A stretch of 64,000 bases of DNA from Streptomyces sp. CB01635 (GTDB lineage: Bacteria > Actinomycetota > Actinomycetes > Streptomycetales > Streptomycetaceae), in the NCBI RefSeq assembly GCF_002803065.1, contig NZ_NNBL01000002.1, positions 62,001-126,000 on the forward strand. Direction: 5' to 3'. Both the position numbers and the translations under genes were made by a program. Shown here in pieces: positions 6,977 through 15,013 of the stretch. A model generated the notes under the pieces. It was not told where the DNA came from, searched no databases, and saw nothing but the letters and a program-made list of their open reading frames with translations. Numbering within the stretch: the first letter of the stretch is position 1; every line of letters starts with the position of its first letter.

Positions 6977-7207
6977 TCAGGGCGACATCCGATCGAGCAG
7001 CCGCTCGTGCTCGTCCTCCGGGACCTGCTCGCCCGACGAGGGCAGGAGCTGGGGAATGCCGTCGACGATCGGGTAGCGGCGCCGCAGCCGGGGGTTGTAG
7101 AGCGCCTCGCCCGACAGAAGGGCGTCCTCCTCGGGCGGGAGGAGGTGCAGCGGGCCCTTGTCGAGCGGGCAGGCCAGGATCCTCAGCAGCGGGTCATCGG
7201 GCTTCAC
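6977..7207 (-). CDS. Trm112-family small protein
   Basis: This 76-aa protein has the Trm112/YcaR pattern: LLRILACPLDKGPLHLL at the N-terminus, then the conserved NPRLRRRYPIVDGIPQLLP. Eukaryotic Trm112 activates methyltransferases; bacterial members are poorly understood and often sit by methyltransferase or lipid genes. Only one cysteine (in ACPLDKGP) remains, so no zinc knuckle can form. It overlaps the transporter gene upstream by 14 bp and lies in an operon that also encodes two SAM methyltransferases. That makes a partner role for one of them an attractive but unproven idea. Confidence 0.75.
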   Translation of the reverse strand: MKPDDPLLRILACPLDKGPLHLLPPEEDALLSGEALYNPRLRRRYPIVDGIPQLLPSSGEQVPEDEHERLLDRMSP

Positions 7208-8141
7208 GGTCGGCCAACTCCTTGGCGGGCGAGGGGGTGTGGGGCGGCGGGTCGTCGTGCTTCGGCATGAGGAGCAGTACGGACACGGCGAGGAGCGTGC
7301 CGGTCAGGCGCAGCGCGAGCGCCACCGGTTCGCGCGGCAGTGACTCGCCGAACGCGAGCGTGCCGAGCACGGCCGTGAACAGGCACGTCACCGTCGAGCA
7401 CACCGGCACGATCAGCGAGGCGCGGCACCGCTGGAGCGCCGCCTGCGACATGACGAGCCCGAACCCGCCCGTGCACAGCAGGAGATAGGGGTAGGGCGAG
7501 GTCAGCAGGTGCAGCGCGGCAGCGCCGAGCCGGTCCGTGGTCAGATACCCGGCGACCCCCTTGATGGCCAGCGAGCTCACGCCGTAGAGCAGGCCCACCG
7601 CGACCCCGTACTCGACGCCGGTCGTCGGGAGGCGGTGCCGGCGGCGCGTCCTGCGCTCGGCGAGGCCGTACAGGAGGAGCCCCGCCGCGAGCGTCGGCAC
7701 GCACACCCCGAGGATCAGCGCGGCGGGCGCGCCCTTGCTGACCGTGTCGCTGCCCTGGCGCAGGGACAGTACGACCATGAGGAGCGCGGCGAGGATCGCC
7801 CCGATCGCGTACCGCTCCCGGCCCGTCGTCCGCTCCCCGAGGAGCGCCGAGGACAGGAGCAGCAGGAGGACGAGGCCGGAGACGAAGATGGCCTGCGCGG
7901 CGGCGATGGGAAGCGTTCTGTAGACGGCGAGCTGGGCCCCGAACCCGGCGGCCAGGGCCAGGGAGCCGCCGAGCCAGAGGGGACTGCCGGCGACGAGGCG
8001 CACCAGATGGGCCGGGCGGCGCACGCTGATCTGCGGCAGCGCGGCGAGCGCCCGCTTCTCCAGGACGAACCCGGTGCTGTAGAGGACGTTCGCGAGGAGC
8101 GCCGCGCCGACGCCCCACCACATGGCGGTCATCCCGCTCAC
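7194..8141 (-). CDS. EamA/DMT-superfamily transporter
   Basis: This 315-aa integral membrane protein has about ten predicted hydrophobic helices in two EamA-like repeats, with a hydrophilic charged C-tail. The first helix contains LLANVLYSTGFVLEKRALAAL, a pattern seen in actinobacterial DMT-type permeases of envelope loci. The start ATG overlaps the stop of the upstream methyltransferase (ATGA, 8138-8141). Members of this superfamily move small metabolites, and some flip undecaprenyl-linked sugars such as 4-amino-arabinose. In this operon a role in exporting or flipping an activated sugar or lipid precursor is plausible but not shown. Confidence 0.75.
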   Translation of the reverse strand: MSGMTAMWWGVGAALLANVLYSTGFVLEKRALAALPQISVRRPAHLVRLVAGSPLWLGGSLALAAGFGAQLAVYRTLPIAAAQAIFVSGLVLLLLLSSALLGERTTGRERYAIGAILAALLMVVLSLRQGSDTVSKGAPAALILGVCVPTLAAGLLLYGLAERRTRRRHRLPTTGVEYGVAVGLLYGVSSLAIKGVAGYLTTDRLGAAALHLLTSPYPYLLLCTGGFGLVMSQAALQRCRASLIVPVCSTVTCLFTAVLGTLAFGESLPREPVALALRLTGTLLAVSVLLLMPKHDDPPPHTPSPAKELADREAR

Positions 8142-8869
8142 GTCTTCCTGGCGTGCAGCAGGAGGATCGACGAGAGGGAAGGGGCCGCGCAGGCGAGCCG
8201 GTCCAGGGGGCGCAGCGGGCGCGGCACCCCGTGGAAGGGCGCGCCCGTGACCCGTACGACGTCGAAGCCCGCCGCCGCCACGAACGAGCGCAGCGCGCGG
8301 GCCGTGTACAGCCGCAGATGGCCCACGACCTCGCTGCCCGGGCGGCCGTGCACGGCGCGCAGGCTGACCTCGGAGAAGACGGGCTGCACACCGGCGAGGA
8401 GCAGGGCGCGGTTGTACCAGGCGGCGAGGTTCGGCGTGGACAGCATGAGATGGCCGCCGGGGCGCAGGATCCGGCGGATCTCGTCGAGCGCGGCATCGGG
8501 GTCGACGAGGTGCTCGATCACCTCGCTGAACAGGACGGCGTCGGCGGAGCCCGCCGCGAACGGCAGCCCGCTCGCGGTGAGTTCACCCCGCACCACGTCC
8601 GGGATCCGGGCTCTGGCCCGCTTGAGGGCGTCCTGCGACCAGTCGACGCCGACGATGCGGTGGCCCGCGAGGAGCGGCGCCGCGGTGGCCGCCGCCTGCC
8701 CGTCGCCGCAGCCGATGTCGACGACCGTGGCGGGGAAGGGCGCGGGTCTGCCGAGGGCGGTGGCGAGCGCGCGGGCCTGGCGGTGGGAGCGCTGTTCGCC
8801 GGAGGCGACCGGGGTCGCCGGGTCCTCGTAGAAGTCCCGCAGCCCCGGCGGGGCGGACGTGGTGGTCAT
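8138..8869 (-). CDS. Class I SAM-dependent methyltransferase
   Basis: This 243-aa protein has the Methyltransf_11/25 core: motif I VVDIGCGDGQAAATA (about 49-63), the acidic SAM-ribose loop IVGVDWS, motif II ADAVLFSEVIEHLVDPDAAL and the post-II loop LRPGGHLMLSTPN. It overlaps the condensation-domain gene and the transporter gene by 4 bp on either side (ATGA), so it is firmly inside the operon. The likely substrate is a sugar or lipid intermediate of the same envelope pathway, since related enzymes occur in glycan clusters. The sequence does not identify it. Confidence 0.8.
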   Translation of the reverse strand: MTTTSAPPGLRDFYEDPATPVASGEQRSHRQARALATALGRPAPFPATVVDIGCGDGQAAATAAPLLAGHRIVGVDWSQDALKRARARIPDVVRGELTASGLPFAAGSADAVLFSEVIEHLVDPDAALDEIRRILRPGGHLMLSTPNLAAWYNRALLLAGVQPVFSEVSLRAVHGRPGSEVVGHLRLYTARALRSFVAAAGFDVVRVTGAPFHGVPRPLRPLDRLACAAPSLSSILLLHARKT

Positions 8870-10164
8870 GGCGTCGCCTCCTGCGTCGCGTGCAGGTAGT
8901 GCTCGAACAGGTCAAGGAGACGGTCGCCGTCGCCCGGTCCGAGCAGGGCGCGCGACCAGCGCAGCGCGAGGTGCAGCCGGCCCGCCGTGGACGCGGTCGT
9001 CACGGTCAGGCCGCGCGGCATGCGCGCGGGGGCCGAGAACCAGACGGCGTGGGCGCGGCCCGCGTCGCCGAAGTCGAGCGGGTAGGGGACGCGGCCGATG
9101 TTGCTGAGCAGCGTGGTCGACGTCCAGGGAGCGGCGGCCCTGCGCAGTCCGCGCGTGACCGCGGCGCGCCAGGCGACCGGGGCGAGCGGAGCGGTGAGGA
9201 GGGAGGCGCCGTGGCCGAGCTGGGGCCGGTCGAGGGCCTTGAGCGCGCGGGTGCGCACCGAGGTGCGGTGCAGCAGGAGCGGGATGTCCGTAGGCGCCAA
9301 CTCCTGTGGTTCGAAGGTGACTTCGACGAGCCGGGTGCCGTTGCCGATCGGCATGTCCGTGCCCCGGGGCCGGTCGTCCACCGGCATCGTGATGCGCAGG
9401 GGGCGCGGGCGCGCGCCGTGCTCCCTGTTCCAGTGCGTGATCATCAGGGCGGTGGCGGCCATGAGCTGGTCGTTGACGGTGTACGGGGCGCCGGCGGGCC
9501 GGTGCGGCACGGGCAGGTCCGCGACGAGGAGGCCGTTGCCGGGCGAGAGGGCCGGCGAGGGATCGGGGGTGCCGGGGGCGACGCGGGCGGGCGGGGTCCA
9601 CGGCGAGGGCCCGCGCAGGGCGGGCCCCGGCGCCCCGGTCGGCGCCCTGTGTGGCGGAGGCGCGCCGGGGGCGTCGTCGTGACCCCCGTAGATCTCGGCC
9701 GCCGTCGCGAGAACGCGCAGACAGGCCGGGCCGTCCAGCGCGGTGTGGTTGATGGTGAGGAAGAGGACCGCGGCGCCGTCCTCCCGCTCCCGCACGACCT
9801 CCAGACGGATCGGCGGCGACGCGGTCAGCGGCGGGGCGTGCGTCAGCGCACGCGTCCTCGCGTCCTTGAGCGCGTCCGGCCCCGGCGACGGGAAGGCGAC
9901 CACGTCCACATCGGGGCCACGGGTCAGCTCCCACTCGTAGCGCCGCCGGTACCAGGGGCCCGCCGCCTCCCGCATCAGGATGCGCGGATGGCGGCGCAGC
10001 GCTTCGGCGAACGCGGCCTTCAGGCGTGCGGGGTCCGGAGCGCCCGGCAGGTGGACCTCGATGTGGACGGTCTCCGGCTCCTCGTCCTGGAGACAGTGCC
10101 GGGCGACCTCGTCGACCACGGGGAACGGGACGCGCCGCGGCGCGGGCGGGGCCGGAACGCTCAT
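8866..10164 (-). CDS. Stand-alone condensation-domain (NRPS C/PapA-like) acyltransferase
   Basis: This 432-aa protein matches the chloramphenicol-acetyltransferase-like condensation fold. The active-site motif is N139-H140-TAL-D144-G145, that is HxxxDG with the usual first His replaced by Asn as in several PapA-type acyltransferases. A second conserved block, RITMPVDDRPRG, corresponds to the latch/DFG-like region. No adenylation or carrier domain is fused or adjacent, so it is not part of a peptide synthetase. It is ATGA-coupled to the AftD-like gene upstream and the methyltransferase downstream. Mycobacterial Pap enzymes esterify cell-envelope lipids, so acylation of an envelope glycan or glycolipid is the best guess. 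Confidence 0.72.
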   Translation of the reverse strand: MSVPAPPAPRRVPFPVVDEVARHCLQDEEPETVHIEVHLPGAPDPARLKAAFAEALRRHPRILMREAAGPWYRRRYEWELTRGPDVDVVAFPSPGPDALKDARTRALTHAPPLTASPPIRLEVVREREDGAAVLFLTINHTALDGPACLRVLATAAEIYGGHDDAPGAPPPHRAPTGAPGPALRGPSPWTPPARVAPGTPDPSPALSPGNGLLVADLPVPHRPAGAPYTVNDQLMAATALMITHWNREHGARPRPLRITMPVDDRPRGTDMPIGNGTRLVEVTFEPQELAPTDIPLLLHRTSVRTRALKALDRPQLGHGASLLTAPLAPVAWRAAVTRGLRRAAAPWTSTTLLSNIGRVPYPLDFGDAGRAHAVWFSAPARMPRGLTVTTASTAGRLHLALRWSRALLGPGDGDRLLDLFEHYLHATQEATP

Positions 10165-13100
10165 GCTTCGCCTTCCTGCGACGGGCCGGCCACGGTGTCC
10201 GGCGGCCTGCGGGTGGTCGCCAGCGCCGCGAACAGGGCGGTCAGCGCGAGGAGTTGGGCCACCGGGCCGAACGCGCCCGCGGACGACCGGGACGCCTCCC
10301 CGGCCCCCACCGCGGCGGCGACCCCCGCGCCCGCCATCGCCAGGAACGCGATCGGGACGAGGAGTGCGTGCCGCCGCCACGCCACGAACGCGAGCGCCGG
10401 GACGAGCAGCGCGAGCGGGCCCGCGATCACCGCGCCGACGAGGGTGAGCGCCACCGTGCCGAGCAGCAGCCCGGGCGGCGGGGCGGGCGGCGTCACATCT
10501 GTGGACGTGGCGCGCCGCCGGAACAGGGCGATCCCGGCCAGCGCGAGCACGCCCGCGGCCCCGCCGAACAGCCCGGCCTCGTACGTCCGCGCCGGCTCGT
10601 AACTCAGCTTCACGGTGCCGCCGGCGCCCTGGGGAACGAGGAAGCCCTGCTGCCAGCCGTCCAGGCGCAACGGCGTCAGCTCCTTGCCGTCGAGGGTCGC
10701 CTTCCAGCCGTCGTTCACGTTCTCGTACGTCGTCAGATAGGTGGCGGGGCCGGAGCCGACGGTCACCTCCTTGCGGTCGCCGAGCCAGTCGCGGACACGC
10801 AGATCGCGGCCGGCGGGCGGGGTGGCGGAGGGGGCGTCGGTGCGGGTGAGGGTGGCGCCGGTGAGACGGAGGGGGCCCTTGTTCTGCGGTGTCTCCAGGG
10901 TGTGGGTGCCGGCCGGGAGTTCGAGCGACGCGGGGGCTTTCCCGCACAGGGTGACGGTGATCGGGCGGCGCTCCACCAGGTCCCTGACCGATCCCTGCGC
11001 GCGCGTCGCGTACCGCGTCCCGTCGACGGTGACCTCGGGTCCCTTGCCGCAGGACAGGCTGAACGTGCGGGTCGGGGACGGCTGCGGGGTGCGGTACCGG
11101 TCGAGCGCCGGGAGGTACGCCTCGGTCAGCCCCACCGGCAGTTGCAGATCGGCGTCCGCCACCGGGTTGTGGACGGTGAGGGGCGCCGTCGCGGTGACGG
11201 TGATGTCCAGTCGGTCCGTGGTGATCGGGTCGAAGCGGGCCACGCCGTTCTCGTCGACACCCGCCACTGCCGCCCCGTCCGGCGAACTGATCTCGATCTT
11301 CTCGGGCCGGGTGGACAGGCCGCCCGCGGCGGCGAGTACGACCTCTCCCACCGCCTGCTTGTCCGGCCAGCGCAGATGGATGGTGGGCCGGTCGCCCGCG
11401 ATCCACGCCGTGGTCAGGTCGCCGTCCGTGAGGTTGCGCGCCGACAGATCGCCGCCGAGCGCGGACGTGGAGTCCGCGGTGGCCGTGATGCGGCGGCGCT
11501 GATCGGGCGCCACGTCGTAGAGGAGCTTGTCGAACGCGTCGCCCGGAGCGGGCCGCGCGCTCGCCTTGAGGGTGTAAGCGCCCCCTTCGGGGGTCGTGAA
11601 GCGGCGCCCGAGGTTCGGCTCCTCCGTCGTCGCGTGGAAGCTGAACTGCTGGGCGTCCGTGGAGTCCTGGGGCAGCCGAAGGAGCCGGGTCACCTGAACG
11701 CCGGGGATGTCGACGCCCGAGAAGCCCGCGCCGGCGAGCCCCGTGTGCCCCGCCTGCGCGTCCAGGATCGTGATCCGCAGCCAACTGCTGTTTCCCTCAG
11801 GTGCCTTGACGGTCTGGCGCTTGCCGTTCGGCTGAAGGGTGGAGGTGGCCGAGCCCGCTTCCGTCTGTACGCGGATCCGGGTCGGCGCGGCCCGGACTCC
11901 CTCCTGCGGCAGGGGAGTCACCTGGAGCGTGCCGGGCACGGGTGTCTTCGCGGAGAACGCGATCCGCAGCCACTGCCCGTCGGGCGTGCCCGGTGTGCCC
12001 TCCGCCCACGCCGTGTCCGGGTTCCCGTCGAACGCGTTCACCGGGTCGTACTGCGGCAGGTGGAACAGCCAGTTCCCGCTCGACGACGCCGTGACCTGCG
12101 CGGCGCCACGCAGCACGGCGGTCGTCTGATGGCGGATCCCCTCGCCCGGCAGGATCTGCCGCGGCTTCGCCCCCGGGTCCTGTGTGCTGTCCGGGGAGTT
12201 CCGCTCGGTCGGCGTGTACGTGTACGAGGTGTTGGAGCCGACCAGGCCGAAGCGGGTGTCCGCGCGGCGGAGGCCGTCACCGGCCGTGCGCAGCGCGGGC
12301 GTGCCGATGCCCGGGTGGTTGTCGCCGGCCAGGACGGTGGGCCGGCCGCGCATCCCGGGGTCGGCGGACAGTGGCAGGAGCGCCTCGGGGCCGCCGCTGA
12401 CCTCCGCCGTGCCGGAGACCGGCAGCAGGGCTGCCTGCCCGGGGCGCCGCGCGGAGCCGGGTGCGTAGATCTCCACCGCCCGCAGGCGCGGATAGAGCCC
12501 CTCGACCTGGAGTGGGGTGCCCTCGGCGATGCGCCCGCCGGTCGTGACGGGCCCGAACCCGGCGACGCGCCGGTACCCGGACTCCTCCAGGGTGCGCTTG
12601 ACGGTCGCGGTCGGTACGTAGCCCAGCTGGTCGGGGTCGAGGTCGTTGCGGACGACGACGTGGTGCAGGCCCGCCCTGCCCAAGTAGTCCTGGAGGCCAG
12701 GAACTTCACCTCCGGTGGTCAGGGCCTGCTCGACGGCGTCGAGGGCGCGGCGGTTGCCGGGTGTGCCGAACGGGACGTAGTCGCGCTGCGCCCAGCGCGA
12801 GTCGGCGAGGACGTCGAGGGGCTGGTCGATGGGGGAGCCCCAGGTGTAGATGCCGTGCGCGGTGGCGGGCACGACGAGGGCGCGCGAGTCGGGCGAGTTC
12901 TTCTTCAGCCAGTGCGCGGTCGTGTCCCAGTACGCGGGCAGGGAGCGGAACGAACCCGGTTGCAGGATCGAGCCGTTGAGGTAGGGCCAGGCGAGTCCCG
13001 GCAGGATGAGCACCGCCGCCACGAGGGGCGCGTACCGGCGGTGGCGCAGGGGGCGGGCGCCGCGCGGCTCGGCCGCGACCGCCGCCACATGCATCAGCCC

Positions 13101-14267
13101 GAAGGCGAGGGCGAGCCCCAGGCCGGTCTGGAACTTGTAGATGTTGCGGAACGGGACCAGACCGCCGTTCAGCCAGGACTGCACCGTGGAGTGGAAAGGT
13201 GCGCCGAGCGCACCGCCGTAGCCCGCGAGCGTGATCAGCGCGACCGTGAGGACCGTCAGGACGAGCCAGCGGCGTTCCGGCAGATCGCGGCGGGCGAGCC
13301 CCGCGAACCCGAAGGCCGCCGCGAGCGCCGAGCCGACGACGGTCACGGCCGCTGTCGCCACCGTCCATCCGGCCGGCAGCCAGGCCTCGCCGAAGTGCAG
13401 ATACGCCACCCAGTTCCCGGCGCCGCGCAGGGACTCGGCGGCCGACATGGTGCCCGTCGTGGTCTGCGAAGTCTCCACGTACGGAAGGAAGTTCTCGCCG
13501 TAGACGCCCAGGAGGAGGAGCGGCAGGATCCACCAGGCCGTCGCGAGGATCACCGACGGGGTCCACCACGCGATCAGCTTGCGGCGGCGCGGGCCCGGCG
13601 GGCGGGACAGGAGATAGAGGCCCACCGGAAGGAGGGAGGCGAGCGTGGCCGCGGCGTTCACCCCGCCCATGAACGGGATGAGGAGCGCCGAGCGCGTCGC
13701 CGCGACGCGCGCGCTCGTACGGTCGTTCGTGAGCGGCAGCAGCACCCACGGCAGGAACGCGCCCGGCAGGGCGGCCGCCGACGTCGAGCCGACGACGATC
13801 GTGAACGCCGGCCACAGCGCGTAGGCCACCGCGCCGAGCAGCCGGGTGCGCGGGTTGCCGATCTTCAGGCGCTCCGCGAGGCGCAGGGCGCCCCAGAACG
13901 CCACGGTCACGATGATCGACAGCCACAGCCGCTCCGCCAGCCACACCGGCAGATGCGTCAGGCGCGCGAGCCCGTAGTAGGGCAGCATCGGGAACGAGTA
14001 GCCCACGTACTGGTCGAAGATCCCGCCGAATCCCGCCCGGTCGTGCCACAGGTCGCCCAGGTCCGTGAGGAACTTCCACGGGTCGAGCGCGACGCCCAGC
14101 TTCGTGTCGAACGTCATGCGCCCGGGCGACACCGCCACGAACAGCACGAACACCGTGGCCCAGAAGGCCAGCAGCCAGCGCCGCGAGCGCGGCCCCCGCC
14201 CGTGTCCCGGCCGGGAGTGGGCGGGGCGGGCCGCTGCCGGGGGCGGCGCCTGGACCGTGCTCGTCAT
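10161..14267 (-). CDS. AftD-like alpha-(1->3)-arabinofuranosyltransferase (GT-C membrane glycosyltransferase)
   Basis: This 1,368-aa protein has a GT-C multi-pass N-terminal region (about residues 30-430). The first extracytoplasmic loop (MTFDTKLGVALDPWKFL) carries the acidic residues expected of polyprenyl-phosphosugar-dependent enzymes. A long extracellular part follows with discoidin/F5-8C-like modules, and hydrophobic helices return after about 1,260. Size and layout match mycobacterial AftD (DUF3367), which adds arabinofuranose to arabinogalactan and lipoarabinomannan. Streptomyces lacks mycolyl-arabinogalactan, so the acceptor here is unknown. ATG 14267 overlaps the upstream stop (ATGA); an earlier ATG at 14276 is possible. 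The arabinose donor would be decaprenylphosphoryl-arabinose or a relative. Confidence 0.8.
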   Translation of the reverse strand: MTSTVQAPPPAAARPAHSRPGHGRGPRSRRWLLAFWATVFVLFVAVSPGRMTFDTKLGVALDPWKFLTDLGDLWHDRAGFGGIFDQYVGYSFPMLPYYGLARLTHLPVWLAERLWLSIIVTVAFWGALRLAERLKIGNPRTRLLGAVAYALWPAFTIVVGSTSAAALPGAFLPWVLLPLTNDRTSARVAATRSALLIPFMGGVNAAATLASLLPVGLYLLSRPPGPRRRKLIAWWTPSVILATAWWILPLLLLGVYGENFLPYVETSQTTTGTMSAAESLRGAGNWVAYLHFGEAWLPAGWTVATAAVTVVGSALAAAFGFAGLARRDLPERRWLVLTVLTVALITLAGYGGALGAPFHSTVQSWLNGGLVPFRNIYKFQTGLGLALAFGLMHVAAVAAEPRGARPLRHRRYAPLVAAVLILPGLAWPYLNGSILQPGSFRSLPAYWDTTAHWLKKNSPDSRALVVPATAHGIYTWGSPIDQPLDVLADSRWAQRDYVPFGTPGNRRALDAVEQALTTGGEVPGLQDYLGRAGLHHVVVRNDLDPDQLGYVPTATVKRTLEESGYRRVAGFGPVTTGGRIAEGTPLQVEGLYPRLRAVEIYAPGSARRPGQAALLPVSGTAEVSGGPEALLPLSADPGMRGRPTVLAGDNHPGIGTPALRTAGDGLRRADTRFGLVGSNTSYTYTPTERNSPDSTQDPGAKPRQILPGEGIRHQTTAVLRGAAQVTASSSGNWLFHLPQYDPVNAFDGNPDTAWAEGTPGTPDGQWLRIAFSAKTPVPGTLQVTPLPQEGVRAAPTRIRVQTEAGSATSTLQPNGKRQTVKAPEGNSSWLRITILDAQAGHTGLAGAGFSGVDIPGVQVTRLLRLPQDSTDAQQFSFHATTEEPNLGRRFTTPEGGAYTLKASARPAPGDAFDKLLYDVAPDQRRRITATADSTSALGGDLSARNLTDGDLTTAWIAGDRPTIHLRWPDKQAVGEVVLAAAGGLSTRPEKIEISSPDGAAVAGVDENGVARFDPITTDRLDITVTATAPLTVHNPVADADLQLPVGLTEAYLPALDRYRTPQPSPTRTFSLSCGKGPEVTVDGTRYATRAQGSVRDLVERRPITVTLCGKAPASLELPAGTHTLETPQNKGPLRLTGATLTRTDAPSATPPAGRDLRVRDWLGDRKEVTVGSGPATYLTTYENVNDGWKATLDGKELTPLRLDGWQQGFLVPQGAGGTVKLSYEPARTYEAGLFGGAAGVLALAGIALFRRRATSTDVTPPAPPPGLLLGTVALTLVGAVIAGPLALLVPALAFVAWRRHALLVPIAFLAMAGAGVAAAVGAGEASRSSAGAFGPVAQLLALTALFAALATTRRPPDTVAGPSQEGEA

Positions 14268-15013
14268 GGAGAACACCGCCGGAGGATGAGGAGGAGGTTC
14301 CAGGTGGCGAACTCGCGCACCCCCGGCACCTTCGCGACGGTCGCCGCGAGGAACGGCCAGTAGCGGGAGCGCGCGGAGACGACGGTGATGTCGTCACGGG
14401 CCCTGACCTGGCGCAGCGTCGGGCCGATGTGATGCGCGAAGAGGTTCTCGCCGAGCGTGTGTTTGGGCGGCCTGCCCGTGCGCCGCTGATAGCGGGCGCC
14501 GGCCCGGTCGGCGCCCAGGTAGTGCCAGGGCGCCCACTCGTGACCGCCCCACGGGGACAGCCAGTTGGTGAACGAGAGATAGACGATCCCGCCGGGCCGC
14601 GTCACGCGGACCAGCTCGCTGAGAAATGTCTGCGGGTCATCCACGTGTTCCAGGACGTTCGAGGAGAACGTGACGTCGGCCGCGCCCTCCGCGAGCGGCA
14701 GCAGATAGCCGTCCGCGACGACCGCGGGAGCGGACGGCCGCTCGCCCAGCTCTCTTGCGTCGGGCTCGAAGAGGAAGCCGTGTGCGCCGCGCCGCCGGAA
14801 CTCCCGCGTGAAGTAGCCGGACCCGCCGCCCACATCGACGACGACTTTTCCGCGTACGTCGCCGCAGACCGCCTCGACCTGGTCGGCGGCGTCGCGGGCC
14901 AGCAGGGAGTAGCAGGCCTCGGGGTCCTGCTGTTCGCGCAGGAACGCGCGGAACAGGGCGAGCGAGCGGCGCAGCGACGGGTCGGGCGGGGACGTCCGTG
15001 TCGAGTGCGTCAT
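14264..15013 (-). CDS. Class I SAM-dependent methyltransferase of the glycan operon
   Basis: This 249-aa protein has motif I VVVDVGGGSGYFTREF (about 57-72), the acidic residue in FLFEPDAREL, motif II ADVTFSSNVLEHVDDPQTFL and the post-motif VTRPGGIVYLSFTNWLSPWGG. The last stretch, with its Trp-rich continuation, is typical of methyltransferases beside actinobacterial glycosyltransferases. Its ATG overlaps the GT4 stop and its own stop overlaps the AftD start, both by 4 bp. It probably methylates a sugar residue or lipid-linked intermediate in the same pathway. The substrate is not identifiable. Confidence 0.8.
   Translation of the reverse strand: MTHSTRTSPPDPSLRRSLALFRAFLREQQDPEACYSLLARDAADQVEAVCGDVRGKVVVDVGGGSGYFTREFRRRGAHGFLFEPDARELGERPSAPAVVADGYLLPLAEGAADVTFSSNVLEHVDDPQTFLSELVRVTRPGGIVYLSFTNWLSPWGGHEWAPWHYLGADRAGARYQRRTGRPPKHTLGENLFAHHIGPTLRQVRARDDITVVSARSRYWPFLAATVAKVPGVREFATWNLLLILRRCSP

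Noticed and set aside
10026..14363. A 1,445-codon open frame on the plus strand opposite the AftD-like gene
   Set aside because: It is antisense to a well-supported gene, Arg/Gly rich, and matches no family; in very high-GC DNA stop codons are rare on the opposite strand, so long open frames arise by chance.
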